This document shows positions 7,258 through 13,819 of a DNA stretch of 24,307 nucleotides, piece by piece. The stretch spans positions 1-24,307 of the forward strand of contig CALDJM010000017.1 of NCBI GenBank assembly GCA_937899155.1, given 5' to 3'. How positions within the stretch are numbered: position 1 is the stretch's first letter; every line of letters begins with the position of its first letter. The notes below the pieces were generated by a model. That model was given only the letters and a program-made list of their open reading frames with translations, ran no database searches and was not told the origin of the DNA. The position numbers were made by a program, and so were the translations under genes. Source of the DNA: an uncultured bacterium. Lineage in GTDB: Bacteria > Patescibacteriota > Dojkabacteria > SC72.

Positions 7258-8481
7258 TTATTTATTTATTTCTTCAATAGCTTTTATCATCTGTGGGTCT
7301 GTACCTTTCTGGAAATCAGCATTGGAGTATGCAACTTCAATATCAGGAGTTATGGAATTTTCTTTGTTAATATGTTGTCCATCAGGTAGAAGCCATTTAA
7401 TTGTAGTTAGGTGTAGGCTTGAACCATCAGAAAATTCAAATATCTTTTGTGCAGTACCTTTTCCAAAAGTCTTTGTTCCTATGATTTTTGCTTTTCCTGC
7501 TTGCTGTATTGCACCTGAGAGAATCTCTGATGCTGATGCACTTCCGTTATCTACTAAAATTACAATTTTTTTGTTTAGTAGTGAACCACCACTTTTAGAT
7601 TCAAATTTAAGAATTCTCCCCTCTGCATCTTGTTGTTGGGAAATTATATGTCCCTTATCTAATATATCATCGGCTGCATACACAGCAGCATCAAAGAAAC
7701 CACCAGGATTACTTCTTAAATCAATTATTACCTTCTCTACCTTTGCATTATTTATCTCTCTTACATTCTTATCCCATTCGCTTTGCCATGCTACAAGAGT
7801 TGCATCTGTAAATCGACTCACCTTGAAATGTGCAATATCTTTCTTCTCTCCGATAAATTCCAAGGTCATACTTGGTACAGTAATCTCTCTTCTTGTGATA
7901 GTGATATCAACAGGTGACCTATCTCCTTTGTGCAAAACACTTAACTTGACACTTGTGCCAGCCTCTCCTCGAATTTTTGCAACTGCATCAAAAACAGAAT
8001 CGCTGGAAGATAGTGTGTAATCATCGACCTTCAGGATATAGTCGCCAGGTCTTAACCCGGCCTCTTTTGCAGGAGAACCCTCTATGGGTGCTACAACTAC
8101 AACCTGTCCATTTTCATATCCTAATTCTGCACCAATACCCTCAAAATACTTTCCTTGAGTAGAAGAATCAAACTCTTTTGTTTCTTTGGGATCTAGGTAG
8201 ACAGTTCCCATGTCGTTCATAGAATTAATCATCCCCTTTATTGCTCCGTACACCAATTTCTTCTCATCTAGTTTCTCTGCATCAACATAGTTTCTTTGTG
8301 TAGTATCCCAGACATTCCAGAAGGTTGTTAAATCTGCTCTGTTTGTTTTTCCTGGAAGAGTCAGAAAGCTTGAAGCTTGTTTCTCGGAAATATTCCTACC
8401 AAAAAATATCCCTACACAGAAAGCAAGTACTACAAATATTGCATAACCAAATATTTTTCCACTATTTTTTTCGTTCTCCAT
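7258..8481 (-). CDS. ctpA: C-terminal processing peptidase, S41 family
   Basis: A 407-residue S41 peptidase that trims or degrades envelope proteins from their C-termini. It has an N-terminal signal anchor (about 10-28, FGYAIFVVLAFCVGIFFG), a PDZ domain (about 112-195, EGIGAELGY and GLRPGDYILKVDD), and the peptidase core with DLRSNPGGFFD. The nucleophile is Ser316 in DNGSASASEI and the general base is Lys341 in TFGKGTAQ, 25 residues apart as in Prc/CtpA enzymes. It sits between the barrel-sandwich/KOW gene (54-bp gap) and htrA (17-bp gap) in one probable operon; a possible internal promoter lies in the upstream gap. Two PDZ proteases side by side suggest a shared envelope proteolysis role. 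Confidence 0.95.
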   Translation of the reverse strand: MENEKNSGKIFGYAIFVVLAFCVGIFFGRNISEKQASSFLTLPGKTNRADLTTFWNVWDTTQRNYVDAEKLDEKKLVYGAIKGMINSMNDMGTVYLDPKETKEFDSSTQGKYFEGIGAELGYENGQVVVVAPIEGSPAKEAGLRPGDYILKVDDYTLSSSDSVFDAVAKIRGEAGTSVKLSVLHKGDRSPVDITITRREITVPSMTLEFIGEKKDIAHFKVSRFTDATLVAWQSEWDKNVREINNAKVEKVIIDLRSNPGGFFDAAVYAADDILDKGHIISQQQDAEGRILKFESKSGGSLLNKKIVILVDNGSASASEILSGAIQQAGKAKIIGTKTFGKGTAQKIFEFSDGSSLHLTTIKWLLPDGQHINKENSITPDIEVAYSNADFQKGTDPQMIKAIEEINK

Positions 8482-8527
8482 TTTAATTCTATATTATTCT
8501 GAAAATTTAATATTTATCTAGCTCAAA

Positions 8528-8556
8528 ATTATACTCTAAAGAGATATAAATTCCAC
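8528..8556 (-). promoter_or_regulatory. Possible internal promoter for ctpA-htrA
   Basis: On the minus strand a perfect TATAAT (8533-8528) lies 17 bp from a weak -35, GTGGAA (8556-8551). The start would fall near 8521, leaving a leader of about 40 bases before the ctpA ATG. Only the -10 is convincing. Confidence 0.35.
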
Positions 8557-9024
8557 ACTACCAATATTTGCGATTCCCCTAGAACCGTTTTCCCACTCTA
8601 CGGTAATGTAGCCGGGTTCATCTTCAATATCAATAACTTTGCCAATCATTGAGTAGTTGGACAAAGCAAGAGATCTAACAGTACAACCTCTCGCACTTAA
8701 CACAAAATTGTTCTCTCTCTTCTTTTCTCTGTAGTCAGAAAGAAAGAATATCTGTCTTTCATCTAAATCTACAACAGAAAGTACTCCACTTTTTGAGGTG
8801 ATGAGTGAAAGTATACTGTTTCCACAGGATATTTCTCCAAAACCTCCTAGAATACCTAATGGTAATGTTTGTCTTCTGAAATCAGCATAATCCATTGAGT
8901 ATGCTAAAACAAAAGCAGCTCCTTTTTGGAAAAGGTCTTGCAGTAATGAAGTATGTAGGTATTTACCTGCAAATACAATCTTGTTGGTGTAGTCATTTTG
9001 GTCTGCTTTAAGAAGTAGGTTCTC
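8536..9024 (-). pseudogene. KOW-type C-terminal half of the barrel-sandwich gene, in frame after TGA
   Basis: Directly after the TGA at 9027-9025 the same frame stays open for 162 codons to a TAG at 8538-8536. The first 43 codons after the TGA have no start codon but read as ordinary protein (ENLLLKADQNDYTNKIV, then LQDLFQKGAAFVLAYS), so translation confined to the later ATG at 8895 would cut a domain. The rest has LGILGGFGEI and a final KOW-like segment (GKVIDIEDEPGYITVEWENG...ANIGSVEFI). From memory, the order of GFG region then KOW segment occurs in large MutL-associated proteins of Chloroflexota, which argues that both halves were one protein. It is either read through, expressed as a fragment, or decaying. 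Confidence 0.6.
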
Positions 9025-9561
9025 TCAATCGCCGACAGTGACAAACTCTCCAAATATCTTTTTGCTCTCATTTTGTTGATACATCCTAGAAACGATCTTG
9101 ATGTCCATAGCATATGCTTTCGCATTTAATACAATTCCATCAACTAAATTGCTATCTAAGACCTCACCTGTGAAAGAACTCTTAAAAATCTTAGTATCCT
9201 CATCTCCTAAAATATCGATATACCCACTATCGACTCTGTCCATATCTACAACTCCATCTGCAGGAGCAAGTAGCTTCTTTACAGTCAGTCCACCAGTAGT
9301 TTCTTTCTCTACCAGAACATCACCCTCTTTTACTAATTCTCCATGTATACATGTTGCATATTTTTTAACATCTTGTGCAGCTACTGGAATTTCGTTTGGA
9401 ACAAAGAATGTGTATAGTTTTGAACTCTCTTTTCTAGCTAGAAGAGAATCCCCTTTTTTTAACTGTTGTCCTGCTTTTACCAACACATCATCAGTTGGCT
9501 TGAAAGGTATATTTACTTTGTAGTCAGAGTATCTACTTATGACTTCGTGTTTAATAATCAT
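9025..9561 (-). CDS. Barrel-sandwich (lipoyl-like) protein, first half, ends at in-frame TGA
   Basis: 178 residues from the ATG at 9561, which overlaps the end of the MutL-like gene by 11 bases. Two hammerhead-like repeats are visible: VLVKAGQQLKKGDSLLA (about 26-42) and GELVKEGDVLVEKE followed by KLLAPADGVVD (about 75-107). These resemble barrel-sandwich folds of the biotinyl/lipoyl or RnfC type, but there is no modifiable lysine motif. The frame ends at TGA (codon 179), the only TGA terminating an apparent gene here, and then continues open for 162 codons. I read it as the N-terminal part of one 341-residue protein that works with the MutL-like partner. Function is unknown; the family link rests on remembered domain patterns. 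Confidence 0.65.
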   Translation of the reverse strand: MIIKHEVISRYSDYKVNIPFKPTDDVLVKAGQQLKKGDSLLARKESSKLYTFFVPNEIPVAAQDVKKYATCIHGELVKEGDVLVEKETTGGLTVKKLLAPADGVVDMDRVDSGYIDILGDEDTKIFKSSFTGEVLDSNLVDGIVLNAKAYAMDIKIVSRMYQQNESKKIFGEFVTVGD

Positions 9562-10909
9562 TTAACCATGCCTGTAATTTAAGTTTGTTTGCTTGTGCAT
9601 CTGGTCCATAGACAATAGGTCTAGGTCTGCAATCAAAAAGTATAGATTCAATTTTAGTACTTTCGGGGGTGGACATGTAGCTGATTTTTGTCTCTCCTAA
9701 AGGTATTGTCTTCAAACCGTTTCTAAATGTACCTTCGATGAGTAGTCTATTTTCGTGTGGTGGCATTTCAACCAATGTATACTGAGATGAAAGTGCATAG
9801 AAATCACTCTCGTCAATATCAACTCCTTGTATCTTACCACTAAATACAACTCTGTTTTTCATTCCAGCTTTTGATTGAGGGATAATGACTTTTGTCATCT
9901 TGGGTAAAAGAGAATTTCTAGTCAGAATAATATCTGTACTATCTGTCATCTCAATATATGATTTACCGTATGCAATTGTTCTTAGGTCAAGGTCAAAATA
10001 ACAATCAAAATTACCAGTAATCTCTAACCCATCAATTATGCTCATCAATGTTTTGGACTTGCCAAGAATCCTAGGGATATTTCCTGTTATGACCATCGCA
10101 CTTCTTGTATACTCTCTACCAAAAGTTTCAATCTTCTTCTTGTTATCTCTAAAAAGTGAGAAATTCTGTATGGTAGCATATGAGCGAATAACATCTAAAA
10201 GAGGTCTGTCTTGTACAAAGATTGGTCTATCTATTACAAAATTTCCCCACATGTTTTGCAAATTCTTCTCAGATATATCCGTTGCAAGAAATGCTCCAAA
10301 CCTAGCATCTTTTATGGAATCAATAAGAGGTATTTCATCTTTCCAAGATATTTTAGATTTAGAAAAAATCTTTTTGCCTGTAGGTTTACTCTTTTCATAC
10401 TCTGCAGAAATCCTAAATACTGAGAAGTCAAAAAGGTCCATATCTACGATTAGTAGGTCATCTACTTCCATTCTTGTAGAAAGTCCTTGCATCAATGTAT
10501 TTATATATCCATCATCTATGACTCTAAGAGCTACTTCATTAGAAAAATCTCTAACAGAATCAAATATCTCACTAAAGAATTCTTGATTATCATCAATTTG
10601 CACTCTTACTCCAGATACTCCGTCTCCCTCTTTTGCAAAACCTCTGAAGGTAAAGACAGAATCTTTATCTTTATCTACAATATTCCAATCAAATACTTTC
10701 TCTAATGTGTCAAAGTATTCAAACCAGAATTCTTTTGTAAAGACATTATCATCAAGAAGGAACTTTAAAGCATTTAAGTCTGTATAGTCAGAGAGTATGT
10801 ACTCTCTATTTGCATTGAAATCAGTATATGCAAGCTGAGCCCAGATAGCATTATCTTTTACAAGAATGTTTATATATGCATTTTTCTTCAAAACGGACAG
10901 TTTTGCCAT
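9551..10909 (-). CDS. MutL-like (glutamate mutase L family) ASKHA protein
   Basis: A 452-residue soluble protein with no signal peptide. The pattern LLIVDMDLFDFSVF (about 153-166) fits a phosphate-binding strand of an actin/Hsp70-like (ASKHA) fold. AMVITGNIPRILGKSKTLM and the following FDLDL resemble the nucleotide-binding end of glutamate mutase L proteins, and the C-terminal ILFDCRPRPIVYGP...LQAWLNDY matches their closing VIDARGRPL...W pattern. No mutase subunits are nearby, so a mutase reactivation role is not implied; the family is widespread with unknown function. The ATG overlaps none of its upstream neighbours and sits beside a promoter predicting a leaderless transcript. The stop overlaps the barrel-sandwich gene by 11 bases, which supports a joint complex. 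Family assignment is moderate. Confidence 0.6.
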   Translation of the reverse strand: MAKLSVLKKNAYINILVKDNAIWAQLAYTDFNANREYILSDYTDLNALKFLLDDNVFTKEFWFEYFDTLEKVFDWNIVDKDKDSVFTFRGFAKEGDGVSGVRVQIDDNQEFFSEIFDSVRDFSNEVALRVIDDGYINTLMQGLSTRMEVDDLLIVDMDLFDFSVFRISAEYEKSKPTGKKIFSKSKISWKDEIPLIDSIKDARFGAFLATDISEKNLQNMWGNFVIDRPIFVQDRPLLDVIRSYATIQNFSLFRDNKKKIETFGREYTRSAMVITGNIPRILGKSKTLMSIIDGLEITGNFDCYFDLDLRTIAYGKSYIEMTDSTDIILTRNSLLPKMTKVIIPQSKAGMKNRVVFSGKIQGVDIDESDFYALSSQYTLVEMPPHENRLLIEGTFRNGLKTIPLGETKISYMSTPESTKIESILFDCRPRPIVYGPDAQANKLKLQAWLNDY

Positions 10910-10915
10910 AGATAA

Positions 10916-10944
10916 ATATTACCTAAAAAGAATAGATTTTGCCA
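10916..10944 (-). promoter_or_regulatory. Predicted leaderless promoter of the MutL-like gene operon
   Basis: On the minus strand TGGCAA (10944-10939), 17-bp spacer, TAATAT (10921-10916). The transcript should start at about 10909, the A of the ATG. The -35 is weak (3 of 6), so confidence rests on spacing and the -10. Confidence 0.4.
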
Positions 10945-10973
10945 CTGTATGTATAATGTTTCTGTTTTTAACT

Positions 10974-11030
10974 CTCTTTCTCTAACTTCTCTAACTGCTG
11001 TTTTGCATAGAATGTTAGGTTTTCTCTCTT
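10974..11030. repeat. 57-bp direct repeat, distal copy of the typA 3' end (att-like)
   Basis: Perfect 57-bp copy of 11732-11788. On the minus strand it holds the last 19 shared codons of typA (ending LEKLEKE). The bases just beyond continue in frame as AGT TAA, giving Ser then a stop, so this copy looks like the former end of typA. It is not translated here. Confidence 0.9.
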
Positions 11031-11053
11031 TTCCTCTAGTAATGGTTATAGGA

Positions 11054-11082
11054 TTGATTATTATTTCAGTTGTTAGTATAAT
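11054..11082 (+). promoter_or_regulatory. Promoter of the first small gene in the putative element
   Basis: TTGATT (11054-11059), 17-bp spacer, perfect TATAAT (11077-11082). The start is expected near 11089, giving a leader of about 30 bases that contains AGGAG (11106-11110). It rules out the TTG at 11086 as start codon. Confidence 0.65.
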
Positions 11083-11118
11083 AGATTGTTCTTTAAGGTC
11101 AAGATAGGAGAGTGTAAA

Positions 11119-11364
11119 GTGAGTGATCCTAAAAATAAACGTTGGCGAGAAGATAGTAAAGGTTCTGAAGTATCTGGTGGTCCTGTTCGTCGAGATTTTC
11201 ATGTTATAGAAAATTACAAGGGCTCCGGAAACACCCATACTACAGAATCTATCACAACCAGTAGGGATAGTACCAGAATGTCTTGGGATACAGACAAAGA
11301 CGGAAATAACAGTAACTTCCACAGTAGTTCAAACACTGGAAGTTGGGATTCTGACAAAAACTAA
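11119..11364 (+). CDS. Small hydrophilic protein of unknown function
   Basis: An 81-residue protein that I do not recognise. I chose GTG at 11119 because the predicted transcript starts near 11089 and AGGAG lies eight bases before this GTG; the upstream in-frame TTG at 11086 falls before the transcript start. The sequence has no hydrophobic core, signal or membrane segment; it is rich in Ser, Asp, Asn, Thr and Lys and probably disordered. The C-terminal part repeats MSWDTDKDGNN and GSWDSDKN. A GTG start with a clear Shine-Dalgarno sequence differs from nearly every other gene in the window, consistent with separate origin inside the putative element. With the second small gene it could form a two-gene cargo module, but nothing proves a function. 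Confidence 0.55.
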   Translation: MSDPKNKRWREDSKGSEVSGGPVRRDFHVIENYKGSGNTHTTESITTSRDSTRMSWDTDKDGNNSNFHSSSNTGSWDSDKN

Positions 11365-11387
11365 TAACAAATGACCTTAGAGAACAT

Positions 11388-11427
11388 GGAGGAGAAATAC
11401 ATATGTTAAAACATTTATTTCTCCTCC
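11388..11427. other. Long hairpin between the two small genes
   Basis: A perfect 12-bp inverted repeat (11388-11399 GGAGGAGAAATA with 11416-11427) encloses 16 bases that hold a further ATGT/ACAT pair. The right side is followed by TCTGAAATTT and the left by no U-run on the other strand, so it is not a standard terminator. Transcript stabilisation, protein binding, or occlusion of a GGAGG motif by pairing are possible. Confidence 0.6.
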
Positions 11428-11459
11428 TCTGAAATTTAATCTTAGCCTTTCCAATTATT

Positions 11460-11717
11460 ATGTATTTCTCAAACAGTAAAGATAAGAAATTGTTGTATGA
11501 AATCAATCTAGATATAAAAGCATATAGAGAAATTTCTAAAAAAGACAAGGAAAGAATAAATAAGGTAGTATTACTACTTGACTCTTTGGGTTTTGATAAA
11601 GATACAACAGAAGCTCATTATAGAGCTATATCTGAGAATCAAGATGGAGATTTGTTAATATGTGTTAAAAAATGTAAACCTAGAAAAAAGAAAACTCCAC
11701 TAGGTTATGTAAATTAA
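11460..11717 (+). CDS. Small basic protein of unknown function
   Basis: An 85-residue protein from ATG at 11460 to TAA at 11715-11717. I do not recognise the family. Residues 1-55 look helical and charged (KDKKLLYEINLDIKAYREI, then KDKERINKVVLLLDSLGF). The end has two cysteines and a basic cluster (CVKKCKPRKKKTP). No signal peptide or membrane helix is present. No Shine-Dalgarno sequence precedes the ATG; expression may come from the promoter at 11054 through the hairpin. It ends eight bases before the typA stop on the opposite strand, inside the putative element. Confidence 0.6.
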   Translation: MYFSNSKDKKLLYEINLDIKAYREISKKDKERINKVVLLLDSLGFDKDTTEAHYRAISENQDGDLLICVKKCKPRKKKTPLGYVN

Positions 11718-11725
11718 ATAGGACT

Positions 11726-13636
11726 TTATGCCTCTTTCTCTAACTTCTCTAACTGCTGTTTTGCATAGAATGTTAGGTTTTCTCTCTTCGCCCATACTCT
11801 TTCCGTGCTTTTAAGAAGTTTCTTTCTTAACCTAATATTTTTTGGTGTTACCTCTATTAATTCATCATCAGTTATGAATGAAAGAGCATACTCTATGGTT
11901 AATTGAATTGGTGTTTTAAGTGCAATCTCTGTTACTTGTGCATGTGACATTCTTACATTTGTTTTGTGTCTCTGCTTGCAAGGGTTAACCTCTAAGTCTC
12001 CCTCTGTAGTTCGAAGACCGATAATCATACCCTCGTAGACCTCCGTAGAGCCTGTAATGAAAAGTTTACCTCGCTCTTGAACACTCATAAGGGCATATGC
12101 AAGTGCTGTACCTGTTTCTGAAGAGATAATGACTCCTTTTCTAAATAGCTCAGTACTCTTTTCGTAAGGTACATAATCAACAATCGCACTATTAACAATA
12201 GCTGTACCCTTTGTTGCTGTCATCAAAGACCTGTGCAACCCAATCAAATTCCTTGTTAAAATATGAAATGTAAATCTGTTCTCCCCATCTTCATTCTCCA
12301 TATTTACCATCTTGCCTTTTCTCTCACTAACCTCCTGTGTAATTGCACTCATATACTCCTCAGGAGCATCAATTGTTAGCTCTTCCAATGGTTCGCACTC
12401 AATACCATCAATTTCTTGAAGAATTACCTCAGGCTTGCTTAATTCAAACTCATACCCCTCTCTTCTTAACTGCTCGACCAAGATAGCGAGTTGTAGCTCT
12501 CCTCTACCAGAAACATAGTGTGTGTTTGTCCCCCTGCTATCTATCTTCAAACTAATATTAAGATTCTTCTCTTGATCCAATCTCTGTTGAAGTTGCTTAG
12601 CTGTGACCAACTTCCCTTCTTTCCCAACAAATGGAGATGTGTTTGCAGAAAACTTAACCCTAACTGTTGGAGGTGTAATTTTAATCTCAGGCAATGCCTC
12701 AGGATTTTCAATACTACAAAGTGTAGCTCCAATATCAGTAGAATCAATACCTGTAATTGCAATGATATCCCCTACACTAGCCTCCTGCACCTTAATCCAT
12801 TCCAATCCCTCTTTTGTGAAAAGCTCACTCACCCTACCCTGTTTCTTTGCAAAACCCTCTTTGTTTGAAACAAGAACAATTGGATCATTTAACTTAACCT
12901 TTCCATTCGCAATCTTTCCAATTAGGTATCGTCCCAAATGCTCATCATATTCAACTGATGTAATTTGCATTTGAAATGGTTTGTCCATATCTCCACTAGG
13001 AGCAGGCAGCTCCTTAACAATCTCTTCAAGCAATGGTGATAGGTCTCCAGGTGTACTGTTTGCTTGGGTTAGGTCTCCTTGGGGTAGTTTTTCAAAAACT
13101 TTTCCTTCTCTAGATATCCCGTAGAAGACTTTAAAATCTAATTGGTCTTCTGTAGTGGCAAGGGAGAGGAAGAGGTCATTTATCTTATTTAATGTCTTCT
13201 CCACATTTGCTAACTTCTTATCTATCTTGTTAATGACAACAATTGGTTTTAGACCTAATTCTAATGCTTTTTTAAGAACAAATTTTGTTTGAGGCATAGG
13301 GCCTTCTTTAGCATCAACAAGAAGAAGACAGCCATCTGCCATATTCAGAGTTCTTTCAACCTCTCCACCAAAATCTGAGTGTCCGGGTGTATCTATTATA
13401 TTTATCTTCACATCTTTGTATTGTACAGAGATATTTTTTGCACTAATGGTGATACCCTTCTCTCTTTCTAGTTCCCCTTTGTCTAATATTTGGGTCTGTT
13501 GCATCTCTTCTTGGTTTTCTCTAAAGAGGTGTGTTTGCTTCATGAAGGCATCAACGAGTGTTGTTTTTCCATGGTCTACATGCGCGATGATTGCTATGTT
13601 TCTTAAATTGTTTTGTTTGTCTTGGATATTAGGCAT
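11726..13636 (-). CDS. typA: Ribosome-associated translational GTPase TypA/BipA
   Basis: A 636-residue translational GTPase that binds ribosomes and assists 50S assembly and stress or cold growth. G1 AHVDHGKT is at 18-25, then the DTPGH switch region, NKIDKK for guanine, EF-Tu-like domain II, the SGRGELQLAIL region of the EF-G-like domains, and the BipA-specific C-terminal domain. I chose ATG at 13636 (MPNIQDKQNNLRNIAII) because an extended -10 places the transcript start near 13640; the ATG at 13690 gives an 18-residue extension upstream of that start. The last 57 bp before the final codon are duplicated at 10974-11030, so the present end may have been donated by an inserted element. Confidence 0.95.
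   Translation of the reverse strand: MPNIQDKQNNLRNIAIIAHVDHGKTTLVDAFMKQTHLFRENQEEMQQTQILDKGELEREKGITISAKNISVQYKDVKINIIDTPGHSDFGGEVERTLNMADGCLLLVDAKEGPMPQTKFVLKKALELGLKPIVVINKIDKKLANVEKTLNKINDLFLSLATTEDQLDFKVFYGISREGKVFEKLPQGDLTQANSTPGDLSPLLEEIVKELPAPSGDMDKPFQMQITSVEYDEHLGRYLIGKIANGKVKLNDPIVLVSNKEGFAKKQGRVSELFTKEGLEWIKVQEASVGDIIAITGIDSTDIGATLCSIENPEALPEIKITPPTVRVKFSANTSPFVGKEGKLVTAKQLQQRLDQEKNLNISLKIDSRGTNTHYVSGRGELQLAILVEQLRREGYEFELSKPEVILQEIDGIECEPLEELTIDAPEEYMSAITQEVSERKGKMVNMENEDGENRFTFHILTRNLIGLHRSLMTATKGTAIVNSAIVDYVPYEKSTELFRKGVIISSETGTALAYALMSVQERGKLFITGSTEVYEGMIIGLRTTEGDLEVNPCKQRHKTNVRMSHAQVTEIALKTPIQLTIEYALSFITDDELIEVTPKNIRLRKKLLKSTERVWAKRENLTFYAKQQLEKLEKEA
11732..11788. repeat. 57-bp direct repeat, typA copy (att-like)
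   Basis: Identical to 10974-11030. On the minus strand it encodes the last 19 residues before the final Ala of TypA (from KRENLTFYAK to EKE) and therefore completes the functional gene. See the distal copy for the alternative stop. Confidence 0.9.
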
Positions 13637-13646
13637 AACGGGGAGA

Positions 13647-13675
13647 ATTCTAACACTTTTGGAATGGGAATGAAA
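13647..13675 (-). promoter_or_regulatory. Predicted typA promoter, extended -10
   Basis: On the minus strand TTTCAT (13675-13670), 17-bp spacer ending in TGT, then TAGAAT (13652-13647), giving an extended TGn -10. The start should be near 13640, about four bases before the ATG. Confidence 0.5.
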
Positions 13676-13701
13676 GTATTTTGTTTCCAAAACTCATAGT
13701 G

Positions 13702-13731
13702 TTGCAAAGTGGTATGGTTTTTGTGTATAAT
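13702..13731 (+). promoter_or_regulatory. Predicted promoter of the surface protein-sortase unit
   Basis: TTGCAA (13702-13707), 18-bp spacer, perfect TATAAT (13726-13731). The start near 13738 leaves a leader of about 80 bases, the longest here. The leader holds a 9-bp AT-rich inverted repeat (ATATGTATA 13744-13752 with TATACATAT 13771-13779), which could regulate or be incidental. Confidence 0.55.
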
Positions 13732-13819
13732 AATAGTATGTAGATATGTATATATTTAAATGCCCCTATTTATACATATTCTTTAGATTATATTTTTATT
13801 AATTTTAATACACAAATTA

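Larger units (their letters stand above)
10974..11731. mobile_element. Putative 0.76-kb integrative element at the 3' end of typA
   Basis: A segment of 701 bp lies between two perfect 57-bp direct repeats of the typA 3' end, so the unit is 758 bp. Both repeat copies run in frame into a stop codon (Ala-TAA at the present typA end, Ser-TAA at the distal copy). This is the signature left when a site-specific element enters the 3' end of a gene and brings its own replacement end. Cargo is two unrecognised small genes (11119-11364 and 11460-11717) and a strong hairpin. No integrase or terminal inverted repeat is present, so mobility would depend on an enzyme elsewhere. A local duplication by replication slippage with an insertion is the alternative. 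Confidence 0.5.

Noticed and set aside
7322..8020. 232-codon open frame antisense to ctpA
   Set aside because: The opposite strand holds a complete S41 peptidase with all catalytic residues; the antisense product has no recognisable features.
9000..9027. TGA as a selenocysteine codon
   Set aside because: I see no convincing SECIS-type hairpin just downstream, and the protein family is not a known selenoprotein.
11388..11427. Hairpin as a Rho-independent terminator
   Set aside because: Neither side is followed by a run of U on the corresponding strand.
13637..13690. Upstream ATG at 13690 as the typA start
   Set aside because: It lies upstream of the extended -10 promoter; the GTPase domain begins naturally after the ATG at 13636.
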